Of a stretch of 64,000 bases of DNA, positions 1-8,297 are shown in pieces. The notes below the pieces were generated by a model. The model was not told the DNA's origin. It searched no databases and saw only the letters and a program-made list of their open reading frames with translations. Where the stretch lies: positions 248,001 through 312,000 of the forward strand of contig NZ_CP017634.1 in assembly GCF_002777255.1 (NCBI RefSeq), written 5' to 3'. This DNA comes from Candidatus Formimonas warabiya. Its GTDB lineage: Bacteria > Bacillota > Dehalobacteriia > Dehalobacteriales > Dehalobacteriaceae. The translations under genes were made by a program, and so were the position numbers. Numbering within the stretch: the first letter of the stretch is position 1; each line of letters starts with the position of its first letter.

Positions 1-1
1 G

Positions 2-1216
2 CCGATCCCTTCCCTGGCAAGCAAGGTGGCCGCTTTACCATATGATGTCATGGACAGCGCCGAGGCTCGTCTGATGGTAAAAGGAAATCCCTATTCCTTT
101 CTTCATGTGGATAAAGCGGAAATAGACCTGGATCCGGCTGTTGACCTGTATGATGGTCAAGTATATGAAAAAGCAAAAAAAAATCTGCACAAGATGGTTG
201 ACGCAGGAACCCTGGTTCAGGATGACCAGAGATGTTTCTATATCTATCAGCAAACAATGGATGGCCGGGCGCAAACCGGTTTGGTGGGCTGTACTTCCAT
301 TGATGATTATCTGAATAATATCATTAAAAAGCATGAACTTACCCGGGCAGAAAAGGAGCAGGACCGGATCCGTCACGTGGATTGCTGCAACGCCAATACG
401 GGGCCCATCTTTTTGACCTACCGGGCCCAAGGGGAAATCAATCAAATCATCGAAGATTGGATGGGCGGGCACAGCCCGGTTTGCGATTTTGTTTCGGAAG
501 ACGAAATTGGTCACCGGGTCTGGGTGATCGACCATGCTTCCACCATTACCCAGCTGATCAGGGCCTTTGAGCAAATAGAAACTTTGTATATTGCGGATGG
601 GCATCACCGGGCTGCTTCCGCTGTGAAAGTGGGTTTGAAAAGAAGAACACAATTTCCGCAATTCCGGGGCGATGAGGAGTTCAACTTTTTCCTGGCAGTG
701 CTCTTTCCCGATGAACAGCTACATATTATGGACTACAACAGGGTGGTCAAAGATCTAAACGGCCATACACCGGATCAGTTTCTGGAAAAGGTAAAGGAGA
801 AGTTCACTGTTTTGGCTTACCAGGGAACCGGGCCATGCCGACCTCCGGAAAAGCATTCCTTTGGCATGTATCTTGGGGGTCAGTGGTATTTATTAAAGGC
901 AAATGAGGGAACATACCAAGAAAATGATCCTATGGACAGGTTGGATGTCTCTATTTTGCAAAACAATATCTTGACTCCCATCTTAGGAATAGAGGATCCC
1001 CGGACCGATAAAAGGATCGATTTCGTGGGCGGCATAAGAGGACTGGAGGAATTGGAACGGCGGGTCCAGGCAGGGATGCAGGTGGCTTTCTCCATGTTTC
1101 CCACGACCATTGACGATTTAATGGCCATTGCCGATGCCGGGGCAGTAATGCCGCCAAAATCTACCTGGTTTGAGCCCAAATTGAGAAGTGGTTTGTTTAT
1201 CCATGAATTATCATAA
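2..1216 (+). CDS. DUF1015 family protein (5' end outside window)
   Basis: The reading frame is open from base 2, before the first possible start (GTG at 26), so the gene begins upstream of the window. The visible protein has the DUF1015 (PF06245) signature: an AALPYDVMD motif near the start, an IADGHHR motif in the middle (nt ~589-612) and a PPKSTWFEPKLRSGLF C-terminal motif. Biochemical function of the family is not established. It lies 24 bp before serC on the same strand, a pairing common in Clostridia, which suggests a role linked to serine metabolism; this is inference from context only. Confidence 0.9.
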   Translation, partial: PIPSLASKVAALPYDVMDSAEARLMVKGNPYSFLHVDKAEIDLDPAVDLYDGQVYEKAKKNLHKMVDAGTLVQDDQRCFYIYQQTMDGRAQTGLVGCTSIDDYLNNIIKKHELTRAEKEQDRIRHVDCCNANTGPIFLTYRAQGEINQIIEDWMGGHSPVCDFVSEDEIGHRVWVIDHASTITQLIRAFEQIETLYIADGHHRAASAVKVGLKRRTQFPQFRGDEEFNFFLAVLFPDEQLHIMDYNRVVKDLNGHTPDQFLEKVKEKFTVLAYQGTGPCRPPEKHSFGMYLGGQWYLLKANEGTYQENDPMDRLDVSILQNNILTPILGIEDPRTDKRIDFVGGIRGLEELERRVQAGMQVAFSMFPTTIDDLMAIADAGAVMPPKSTWFEPKLRSGLFIHELS

Positions 1217-1240
1217 AAAATTTAAAAAAGGAGAATGATC

Positions 1241-2317
1241 ATGAGTAGAGTTTATAATTTTTCCGCAGGTCCCGCCATGCTTCCGGAACCCGTGTTGATG
1301 AAAGCGGCGGAAGAGATGCTGGACTACAATGGATCCGGGATGTCCGTAATGGAAATGAGCCACCGGTCAAAAGTTTATCTCTCCATTATTGAAAACGCTG
1401 AAGCACTGCTCAGAAAACTGATGCATATTTCGGACGACTATACGGTATTGTTCCTTCAGGGCGGAGCTTCCCAGCAATTTGCCATGATTCCCATGAACCT
1501 GCTGGGCGGGAACCGAAAAGTTGATTTTATCCATACCGGGACCTGGACGAAAAAAGCGATGACGGAAGCGAAGCTTGTTGCTAACGTCCATGTGGCGGCT
1601 TCCTCAGAAGATAAGAATTTTTCTTATATCCCGGAAAATTATACCTTTTCCCCCGATGCCGATTATGTCCATATCTGTACCAATAATACGATTGAGGGCA
1701 CGGTATTCACCCACATTCCCGACACGGGAAATATTCCTTTAGTCGCCGACATGTCCAGCAACATAATGTCGGAGGAAATCGACGTAACAAAATTTGGCCT
1801 GATCTTCGCCGGCGCTCAGAAAAATTTGGGACCTTCCGGACTGACGGTGGTGATTGTCCGGAATGATCTGGTGGGCAAGCACGGGGAGAATACGCCGGTG
1901 TTTTTCCGCTATGAAACCCATGCCAAAGAAAAGTCCATGTACAATACACCCCCCTGCTATAGTATTTATATTGCCGGTTTGGTGTTTGAGTGGATGGATC
2001 AATTGGGTGGGGTAAAAGCGATGGAAGAGATAAACAGGGAGAAAGCCCAAATCTTATATGATTTTATTGATGAATCCGAAATGTTCACCTCTCCCGTAGA
2101 CCCACGCTATCGTTCCCTGATGAATATACCTTTTGCTGCTCCTAATGATGAATTGAATAAAAAGTTTATCTCGGAAGCGGGCAAAGCGGGATTGTTAACT
2201 CTGGCCGGACACAGGTCGGTAGGGGGAATGCGGGCCAGCATTTATAATGCCATGCCGGTAGAAGGTGTCCGGAAACTGGTTGCGTTCATGAAAAAATTTG
2301 AAATGGAAAATAAATAA
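1241..2317 (+). CDS. serC: Phosphoserine aminotransferase
   Basis: Class V PLP-dependent aminotransferase converting 3-phosphohydroxypyruvate plus glutamate to O-phosphoserine and 2-oxoglutarate in serine biosynthesis (cytosolic). It opens with the family motif YNFSAGPAMLP and has the PLP lysine in GAQKNLGPSG at about residue 194; the C-terminal GGMRASIYNA motif is intact. Length of 358 aa is normal. I prefer ATG 1241 over ATG 1235 because the GGAG ribosome site (1230-1233) lies only 1 base before 1235 but 7 bases before 1241. It follows the DUF1015 gene closely and ends at a hairpin terminator. No serA is visible next to it. Confidence 0.96.
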   Translation: MSRVYNFSAGPAMLPEPVLMKAAEEMLDYNGSGMSVMEMSHRSKVYLSIIENAEALLRKLMHISDDYTVLFLQGGASQQFAMIPMNLLGGNRKVDFIHTGTWTKKAMTEAKLVANVHVAASSEDKNFSYIPENYTFSPDADYVHICTNNTIEGTVFTHIPDTGNIPLVADMSSNIMSEEIDVTKFGLIFAGAQKNLGPSGLTVVIVRNDLVGKHGENTPVFFRYETHAKEKSMYNTPPCYSIYIAGLVFEWMDQLGGVKAMEEINREKAQILYDFIDESEMFTSPVDPRYRSLMNIPFAAPNDELNKKFISEAGKAGLLTLAGHRSVGGMRASIYNAMPVEGVRKLVAFMKKFEMENK

Positions 2318-2333
2318 AAAGGCTTTATGCGTT

Positions 2334-2364
2334 GGAACCTTGGTGAAGAGCCAGGGTTCTTTTG
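2334..2364 (+). terminator. Rho-independent terminator after serC
   Basis: Arms GAACCTTGG (2335-2343) and CCAGGGTTC (2351-2359) form a GC-rich hairpin followed by a short T run. It closes the DUF1015-serC unit. Confidence 0.7.
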
Positions 2365-2468
2365 CTACCCGAAGATAAAATTTGAACGGACCGGCTGAAA
2401 TGTGGAACATTTTGATTTTTCAGGGCGTCTAATTTGCAATATAATGCATCATGAGGAGATGGCTTTTT

Positions 2469-3518
2469 ATGAAAAAACGGTTTTGCTTACCCGGCATTTT
2501 CATCTTGTTGTTTGCTTTAAGTGTGCAGTGTGCCTTTGCTGATGATACCGGAACGCTTGCCCTAAAATTAAATGCACGCCCCCTTGAGACGAAGGCTGTG
2601 ATCCATGAAGGCAGTCTTTATCTTCCCCTTCGCCCTGTTAGTGAGTCCTTGGGTTATGAGGTAAAATGGACACAAGGGGATCAGACAGTCATGATCAGTG
2701 CAAAAGACAAAGTCATCTTGCTGAATTTCAAAGATGGGAAGATGGCGGTGGATGATCATGATTCTTACATCACAGAGGGTCCCCTTTTTATTAAAGGCAA
2801 GACCTATATGCGGGCTGATTTTTTTTCCGATCACCTTTCTTTGCAGGTACAATGGGATCAAACGAAGGGTGAAGTGGCGCTGAATAGCATCAAGGAAAAT
2901 GCCGTCTCTATTCGAACCGTAAAAGAGTATTCGGAAACCGAAGGGCTGAAATCGACGGTGCAATATCCTGTGCTTGATGGCCTTGAGAATAAATCAGTGC
3001 AGGATGAAATGAATGCGCATTTTAAGCAGTTGGCTGATCAGGCGTATCAAGAAGGGGTCGGAAATGCAGCAGAGCTGGCCCCCTATGTCCGCGAATATCC
3101 GGATATGCCCGGCCAATGCGAGACATATTTTAATTATCAGATCAAATACAACCGGAATGATGTCATCGGCCTGGTCTTTCAAAATTACCAATATTCTGGC
3201 GGTGCCCATGGCGGTACTCTTCAGACCTCCTATACCATCAATTTAAAAACAGGGATTCAGTATGCTTTAAAAGATCTCTTCCAGGAAAATACAGATTATG
3301 TTTCCCTCATCAGCGATCAGGTTAAGAAACAGCTGGAGGAAAGAGATCTAGCCGAAGCTTTGTTTGAACCCTTTGATAAAATTGGCGAGAATCAGTCTTA
3401 TTATCTTTCCAATAACGGAGTCGTGGTCTATTTCCAGCAATATGAGATTTTGCCCTATGCCGCAGGTATTCAGGAATTTACGGTGGATGCTTCTTCGCTG
3501 AACTCTTTGTTCCAATAG
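2469..3518 (+). CDS. Exported stalk-domain protein with DUF3298/RsiV-like C-terminus
   Basis: Secreted protein of 349 aa: N-terminal signal peptide ending at CAFA-DD, then a copper-amine-oxidase N-domain ('stalk', PF07833) at about residues 30-140 (LYLPLRPVSESLGYEVKW is diagnostic), then a region like DUF4163/DUF3298 as found in RsiV-type anti-sigma factors (NYQYSGGAHGGT and the YTINLKTG strand). I chose ATG 2469 because AGGAG at 2454-2458 sits 10 bases before it; the in-frame ATG 2451 lacks a ribosome site and would spoil the signal peptide. Despite the domain name no copper enzyme is implied. Likely binds the cell wall or a periplasmic-side ligand; the exact role is unknown. Confidence 0.82.
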   Translation: MKKRFCLPGIFILLFALSVQCAFADDTGTLALKLNARPLETKAVIHEGSLYLPLRPVSESLGYEVKWTQGDQTVMISAKDKVILLNFKDGKMAVDDHDSYITEGPLFIKGKTYMRADFFSDHLSLQVQWDQTKGEVALNSIKENAVSIRTVKEYSETEGLKSTVQYPVLDGLENKSVQDEMNAHFKQLADQAYQEGVGNAAELAPYVREYPDMPGQCETYFNYQIKYNRNDVIGLVFQNYQYSGGAHGGTLQTSYTINLKTGIQYALKDLFQENTDYVSLISDQVKKQLEERDLAEALFEPFDKIGENQSYYLSNNGVVVYFQQYEILPYAAGIQEFTVDASSLNSLFQ

Positions 3519-3626
3519 CCGGATCTGTGCCGTAACGCTTTTTACCCGATAGCATGGACTGGGCAAAAGGGGGAAAGTATGTATCCAATGAATACACCAT
3601 AAAAAATTTGAAAGGGGAACCATAGT

Positions 3627-3869
3627 TTGTCTAAGAAAAATTTATCGGGTAAAATTGAGCTCAGTAAAGAAGCAAGAGAGGATATGATACTGGAAATCAA
3701 AACATATTTTCTCAAGGAGAAAGACGAAGATTTAGGGGATTTAGCAGCCGGTCTGATCCTGGACTTTTTCCTGGAGAAACTAGCACCCCACGCTTACAAT
3801 CAAGGCGTTTATGATTCGTACAAATATATGAGTGAGAGAACGGAAGATTTATTAGGGATTCTAAAGTAA
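3627..3869 (+). CDS. DUF2164 family small protein
   Basis: 80-aa cytosolic protein resembling DUF2164 (PF09932): the core EDLGDLAAGLILDFFLEKLAPHAYNQGVYDS fits the family's conserved acidic/aromatic block. Starts at TTG 3627 with AAAGGGGA (3611-3618) as ribosome site; there is no better ATG. Function of the family is unknown. It sits between two stalk-domain genes and shortly before a Smr-domain gene. Confidence 0.75.
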   Translation: MSKKNLSGKIELSKEAREDMILEIKTYFLKEKDEDLGDLAAGLILDFFLEKLAPHAYNQGVYDSYKYMSERTEDLLGILK

Positions 3870-3986
3870 CGATCAATCTTGACATAGGGCGCAAAGACCA
3901 ATCAAAAAATGGCCGCCCGGATCCCGGATGCGTGGACCACCCCAAACAAGAGGCGGGAGATAGTTGTAAAGAAGGTCGAGATTACA

Positions 3987-4247
3987 ATGAATCAGCACAA
4001 ATCACAGGGTGTGATTGAGCTTGATATCCATGGTATGACCAAATATCAGGCAAAGGTTTACATCGATAGTCAATTAAAGCAGGCTAAGTCAGATATCTAT
4101 ATCATTCGTGTTGTCCATGGCTATCATGGGGGAACACAGCTGCGAGAAATGGTCCGCACAGAATATAAAGGCAATCCCAAAGTTAAGAGGGTGGAGCATG
4201 GCTTGAATCCGGGGATTACAGAGCTGATCTTGCGGGAGTTATACTAG
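3987..4247 (+). CDS. Smr-domain protein
   Basis: 86-aa protein that is almost entirely a Smr domain (PF01713), the C-terminal nuclease/DNA-RNA-binding module of MutS2. Diagnostic motifs are LDIHGMTKYQA near the N-terminus and the VVHGYHGGTQLR loop (HGxGxGxLR-like; here the G residues are partly replaced by YHGG). ATG 3987 is preceded by AAGGT at 3972-3976; the frame is open further upstream to 3909, but those codons (rich in R/P/W) do not resemble the family and lack a ribosome site. Stand-alone Smr proteins are common in Firmicutes; substrate unknown. Followed at once by a strong terminator. Confidence 0.85.
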   Translation: MNQHKSQGVIELDIHGMTKYQAKVYIDSQLKQAKSDIYIIRVVHGYHGGTQLREMVRTEYKGNPKVKRVEHGLNPGITELILRELY

Positions 4248-4257
4248 GCTGGAGGTC

Positions 4258-4292
4258 AAAACCTGATGCAATTGTATCAGGTTTTATTTTAT
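4258..4292 (+). terminator. Strong Rho-independent terminator
   Basis: Perfect 10-bp arms AAAACCTGAT (4258-4267) and ATCAGGTTTT (4276-4285) with an 8-nt loop and a T-rich tail. The bases from 4293 to 4466 hold no recognisable gene. Confidence 0.85.
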
Positions 4293-4466
4293 CATCATTG
4301 AGGGACATGCTACCTATGCCTGTGCCAGAAGAGATGAAACGGCGCCGGGAATAAATCGGCTATTGGAGCAATGACAAAGGAACAAAATTTGCCTTTTCCT
4401 CGTCTGTTAATCTAAACATAGGATGTTAAACGGACATACGGATTTCTAAAAAAGGAGGTAACCAAC

Positions 4467-5648
4467 ATGAAAATAGCATGGAAAACCGGAGTGCTTGCAA
4501 TGTTGATCCTGCTTACCCTGTCATGGACAGCTCTCGCCAAAGGAAATGATATCCAAGTAAAAATAAATTCCTTTGGTGAGTGGGGTGAGATTGTCCAAAA
4601 CAGCCTGGAGTTCGGGGATCAGGAAAAACCAAGAATAGAGCAGGGAAGAATATTCATTCCCTTGCGAAAAATTGCGGAGAACTCTGGATATACCGTCTTA
4701 TTTGATGGAGAAGCCAAGAGAGTTGATCTGCTTGACCGCTATGGGAAGAAGATTGAATTGACTTTGTTCAGTAAAAAAGCGACAGTGAACAACAAAACGG
4801 TAGATTTGGATGTGCCTGCTAAAATGATTAACCGGGTAACCTTTGTTCCCCTTCGATTTATCAGTGAGAGTTTTGATCAGGTAGTGAAGTGGGATCCTGC
4901 AACGCGTACGGTATTTATTGACAATTTCATCATTTCTACACCGGATTATCTCTTTAATCAAAAAACATTGGAATTAAGCAAGCGGGATGAATCGGGTAAA
5001 GGACAGCATCTGGTGCTGGGGAAGATCCCCATGAGTGTGGATTGGGTCAGTATGTACGTAACAAAGACCAAAAACGGAAATGATGTCATTGTCATCAATA
5101 ATAATTCCGGGGCACCTCATTTGTACTATGATATCCATACCATCTACGTTTCAGGAAACGAGATCATCGATCAAAGTGTGGTAAATGCTTTATTTCCCGG
5201 GAAGGCAGTCATTAGTTCAGATGGAGAAAAGGTTGCGATGGGGGATGGAAAAATAGTCCGGGTTTATGACGACAAAACGAAAAAGGTGCAATATGAATAT
5301 GATCTGCTAGCCCTTTTTGAAGCAGAAAAAGATCCCAATCAGGGTGGCTCCTGGGAAACAACCTATGCGATTTTAGGTTTCGGAGATCATTATATTTTGG
5401 TGAAAGATACATATAAAATGCTGACCAAAATGATTTACTTAGATACTAACAAAATTGTAAATGTTTATGAAGCGGTTCTGTCAAAAGAGGAGCAGGAAGA
5501 GGCGTTGAAAAATGCAGGCCCCTTCGGAAGTGGAGATCGTTTAGAATTTATTGAAGAAGAGAACGGGAAGTTAATTTTTAGTAAATCCTACTATGAGGCA
5601 CCTTATATAAAAACAAAAAAAGTAGAGTATAGTCTGGAAAGTTTATAA
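4467..5648 (+). CDS. Exported stalk-domain protein
   Basis: 393-aa secreted protein: signal peptide of about 24 residues ending TALA-KG, then a copper-amine-oxidase N-domain/stalk region at about residues 45-155 (RIFIPLRKIAENSGY and VTFVPLRFISESFDQ are two copies of its hallmark strand). The remaining ~240 residues have alternating beta-strand character but no motif I recognise. A perfect AAAGGAGGT ribosome site (4450-4458) precedes ATG 4467. One of three stalk proteins in this stretch; probably a cell-surface protein. Function not assignable. Confidence 0.8.
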   Translation: MKIAWKTGVLAMLILLTLSWTALAKGNDIQVKINSFGEWGEIVQNSLEFGDQEKPRIEQGRIFIPLRKIAENSGYTVLFDGEAKRVDLLDRYGKKIELTLFSKKATVNNKTVDLDVPAKMINRVTFVPLRFISESFDQVVKWDPATRTVFIDNFIISTPDYLFNQKTLELSKRDESGKGQHLVLGKIPMSVDWVSMYVTKTKNGNDVIVINNNSGAPHLYYDIHTIYVSGNEIIDQSVVNALFPGKAVISSDGEKVAMGDGKIVRVYDDKTKKVQYEYDLLALFEAEKDPNQGGSWETTYAILGFGDHYILVKDTYKMLTKMIYLDTNKIVNVYEAVLSKEEQEEALKNAGPFGSGDRLEFIEEENGKLIFSKSYYEAPYIKTKKVEYSLESL

Positions 5649-5720
5649 AAAAGCAGGTCTGGCAATGTCCGAACAGCCTTTAGAGCATGTTTACTATTTT
5701 CAAAAGGAGTTGTGGAAAGA

Positions 5721-6569
5721 ATGAAAAAGCTTTTCTCGGGAATTTTTCTTACCGGGATGCTCCTATGTGCAGCGTTGCCTGCCTATGGAGCAAACATTCA
5801 AATCAACGTGGACAGTGTTGCTATTACCTCCGATGTGGCGCCTGAAACCGTGAACAATCATACCATGGTGCCTTTACGGGTGATCAGCGAAAATCTGGGT
5901 GCTAAGGTTACTTGGGCGAATTCCGAAGTGACTCTCTCTAAAAGCGGCCTGCAGGTGATGTTAAAATTGAGCGACGGCGCGGCGGTGCGAAACGGCGAAA
6001 CGGTACTGCTTGATGCCAAACCATATTTAAAGAATAGTCGTGTCATGGTTCCCCTGCGCTTTCTGGCAGAAACATTCGGCTGCGCTGTCAATTACAAAGA
6101 CCGCGTCGTCACCGTGGATACGGAGCCATTGATCATAGATGGGGTACAAGTGAAAGCATTGCAACAAGAATACCACATGACCATGGGCGGCGTAGTGCAG
6201 CAGATCAAAGGAAATGCGTATAACAAAGCCATTTATGATCTGGTTTTAGAAAACAAAGGCAGCCAGGCAGAAGCTCCGGCCAAGTATTCCTGGATGGTCG
6301 ATATCGACACACCTGGCGCTTATTATAAAATTGGCCAATATGATTTTTTGGATCTAAATGGGAACAGCATCCAACGCTTTGATATTTATGGTTTGATTGA
6401 AGCGCTTCCCGCGGAAATTTTGGCCGGATATCCCAAGGCTTTGATTTATGACGCTACCGGGAACCAATGGTATTTGTTTAGCGATACGGCCATTCAATCC
6501 ATCAATCAGTTAATTGATACGGCCACAAAGAACGGCTTCCTAACAGTAATCAGCAATACGGTGGTGTGA
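5721..6569 (+). CDS. Exported stalk-domain protein
   Basis: 282-aa secreted protein with signal peptide cut near PAYG-AN and a full stalk domain (PF07833) at about residues 25-135, with both hallmark strands HTMVPLRVISENLGAKVTW and RVMVPLRFLAETFGCAV. The C-terminal half has no recognised domain. ATG 5721 is preferred to GTG 5712: AAAGGAG (5703-5709) is only 2 bases from the GTG but 11 from the ATG, and the ATG gives a cleaner signal peptide. Same orientation as its neighbours, with 72 bp to the previous gene, so it may be co-transcribed. Confidence 0.82.
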   Translation: MKKLFSGIFLTGMLLCAALPAYGANIQINVDSVAITSDVAPETVNNHTMVPLRVISENLGAKVTWANSEVTLSKSGLQVMLKLSDGAAVRNGETVLLDAKPYLKNSRVMVPLRFLAETFGCAVNYKDRVVTVDTEPLIIDGVQVKALQQEYHMTMGGVVQQIKGNAYNKAIYDLVLENKGSQAEAPAKYSWMVDIDTPGAYYKIGQYDFLDLNGNSIQRFDIYGLIEALPAEILAGYPKALIYDATGNQWYLFSDTAIQSINQLIDTATKNGFLTVISNTVV

Positions 6570-6638
6570 GAGAACTCTGTCATGTGAAATAGGGGATAGG
6601 GATAATTAATCTTGCAATGAAAAGGAGGCCTTTTAGCA

Positions 6639-8054
6639 GTGAATAAAAAGTGGCTTGTCGAGATGATGACAGTTGTGCTGATTGTAGCAATTCTCGCAAG
6701 TGTAGCTTTTGCAGATCGTGCGCTCAGTCTGGGAAAGACGGCAGAACAGGAAAAGATGCCGGATTCTCTGCCCCAGGTCCTCCCAGACCTTTTCCGGAAT
6801 CTGGCCGGTAAGTTTGAAGGTATCGATATCCCTATTTACCTGCCTGCTTACCTTCCCGGTACTGGTCCTTACGGTGTAGCCAACTTTATAGCAACAAAGA
6901 ATAGCTACAGCTTTGAAGTTATAAAAGTAGATAATTCTAACTTATCGGAAACCGCTAAACCTATTTCTATGGCCGATAGCGTAGTTTTCATATCAGCTTC
7001 GGGAACTCCTTTTGCTCCCTACCCTACCGAGGAGCAGCTTTTTGCCAAACCTTCCGGAACCGTGCAACTAGACGGGACAGCGGTCAACTCTTATGAAAAT
7101 GGCATGGAGGTTACCTGGTCTAAGGGGAACTGGGAGTTTTTTGCCGTGGGTCAAGCAGAGCAAGAAGGCTTTCGTGTCGCCAGGGAAATGATGCAGGCTC
7201 TCCCCGCTGACGAGGATTTAGTGCCGGGTGGGATTCGGGGTAAGTTACGGGTCAGCCAGTTAGGCAATTCCATCTATGTCACAGCCAGTTGGACTTATGA
7301 CGGCAAAATCTGGTATATCCTGGATGGAAGGAGTTCTCCCGGTGAGAGGATGAAGATGCTGCAATCCGTAACCAGATTGGCGGAGCAACAAGAAGCAAGG
7401 GAGGGGTATTACCCCCGGGTGCCTGAAAAAATTACCACTCCGGAAATGGCTGTGCAGGCCTATTTCGATGCCTTGTATTTTGCCAATAACCTTACCCTTG
7501 ATCAAATGGCTGCCGTAGGGGGGACTCTGGGAATGGAAAAAGAGCCGTATCCGGCGGCTTACAGCTATTGGAGCAAAGAATGGCAAGGGAAAAACAGTTA
7601 TGAACAGTTTCTCGCGTCCTGGGCAGGGACTGCCCATGTTGAGCTGTTAAAACTCCTTCCGGCGGGTGAAGAAAAGGCGGAAAAACGTTTTTTTGTGGAA
7701 TCCAAACACCTTGAGGTGGTGGGTGAAAAGTTGCGCCCGGGTATTTTCTATTATACAGGTTTCTTTACTGTGCGAGAGACACCTGATGGCTGGCGGATCA
7801 CCGGCGGTGAACTGGAACCGGAAAATCTCGGATGGCAGCTGGGGGGGCATCAACCATGGCGGGGCGATGCCGAGCAGGTAGCCCGTGTTTTAGGATTGGG
7901 GGCGAGTATCGATACGCCCCTGGGAGAGGCTGTCACCATAGAGAATCCGGACGGTACGGTAACGGTGAGATTTGTGGATGCCCAAGGAAAAGAAACAGGT
8001 GCCGTTACTTTATACAAACCGGAAGATGGTATCTGGCAAGTGATAGATCAATAA
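6639..8054 (+). CDS. Exported protein of unknown function
   Basis: 471-aa protein beginning at GTG 6639, 11 bases after AAAAGGAGG. An N-terminal hydrophobic segment (TVVLIVAILASVAFA) looks like a signal peptide. Residues ~50-190 (IPIYLPAYLPG ... YSFEV ... GWSKG-type strand) resemble DUF4367-like lipoprotein modules that bind to the wall; residues ~265-370 look like an NTF2-like or DUF-type alpha+beta domain; the final ~60 residues form beta strands. No catalytic motif is visible. It ends the run of exported proteins and is followed by a terminator. Domain assignments are weak. Confidence 0.65.
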   Translation: MNKKWLVEMMTVVLIVAILASVAFADRALSLGKTAEQEKMPDSLPQVLPDLFRNLAGKFEGIDIPIYLPAYLPGTGPYGVANFIATKNSYSFEVIKVDNSNLSETAKPISMADSVVFISASGTPFAPYPTEEQLFAKPSGTVQLDGTAVNSYENGMEVTWSKGNWEFFAVGQAEQEGFRVAREMMQALPADEDLVPGGIRGKLRVSQLGNSIYVTASWTYDGKIWYILDGRSSPGERMKMLQSVTRLAEQQEAREGYYPRVPEKITTPEMAVQAYFDALYFANNLTLDQMAAVGGTLGMEKEPYPAAYSYWSKEWQGKNSYEQFLASWAGTAHVELLKLLPAGEEKAEKRFFVESKHLEVVGEKLRPGIFYYTGFFTVRETPDGWRITGGELEPENLGWQLGGHQPWRGDAEQVARVLGLGASIDTPLGEAVTIENPDGTVTVRFVDAQGKETGAVTLYKPEDGIWQVIDQ

Positions 8055-8130
8055 TGGACACCTCATTGGTTAAATATACCGCAGAAGGAAGCTGACACCT
8101 TTGGTATAAAAGCGTAATCAGAGTGGTTTT

Positions 8131-8167
8131 GAAGAGCCGTGGAGTAAAATCTGCGGTTCTTCTTTAT
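8131..8167 (+). terminator. Rho-independent terminator
   Basis: GAAGAGCCG (8131-8139) pairs with CGGTTCTTC (8154-8162, one G-U), followed by TTTAT. It separates the exported-protein genes from the activator gene. Confidence 0.65.
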
Positions 8168-8208
8168 CGTAAGATTATAATATAATTAGTTTAAAAAACT
8201 ACAGCTTG

Positions 8209-8238
8209 TTGTGGAATATTTTATGAAGAGTGTATACT
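8209..8238 (+). promoter_or_regulatory. Sigma-A-type promoter of the activator gene
   Basis: TTGTGG (8209-8214) and TATACT (8233-8238) separated by 18 bp, about 60 bp before the start codon at 8298. Confidence 0.5.
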
Positions 8239-8297
8239 AAGCTTATAACGAGACAGAAAGTGGATCAGCTCTAAAGTCATTCTATGAGGTGAAAAAT

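Noticed and set aside
35-661. Long reverse-strand open frame opposite the DUF1015 gene
   Set aside because: It mirrors the codons of a well-recognised gene, has no ribosome site and no recognisable protein motifs.
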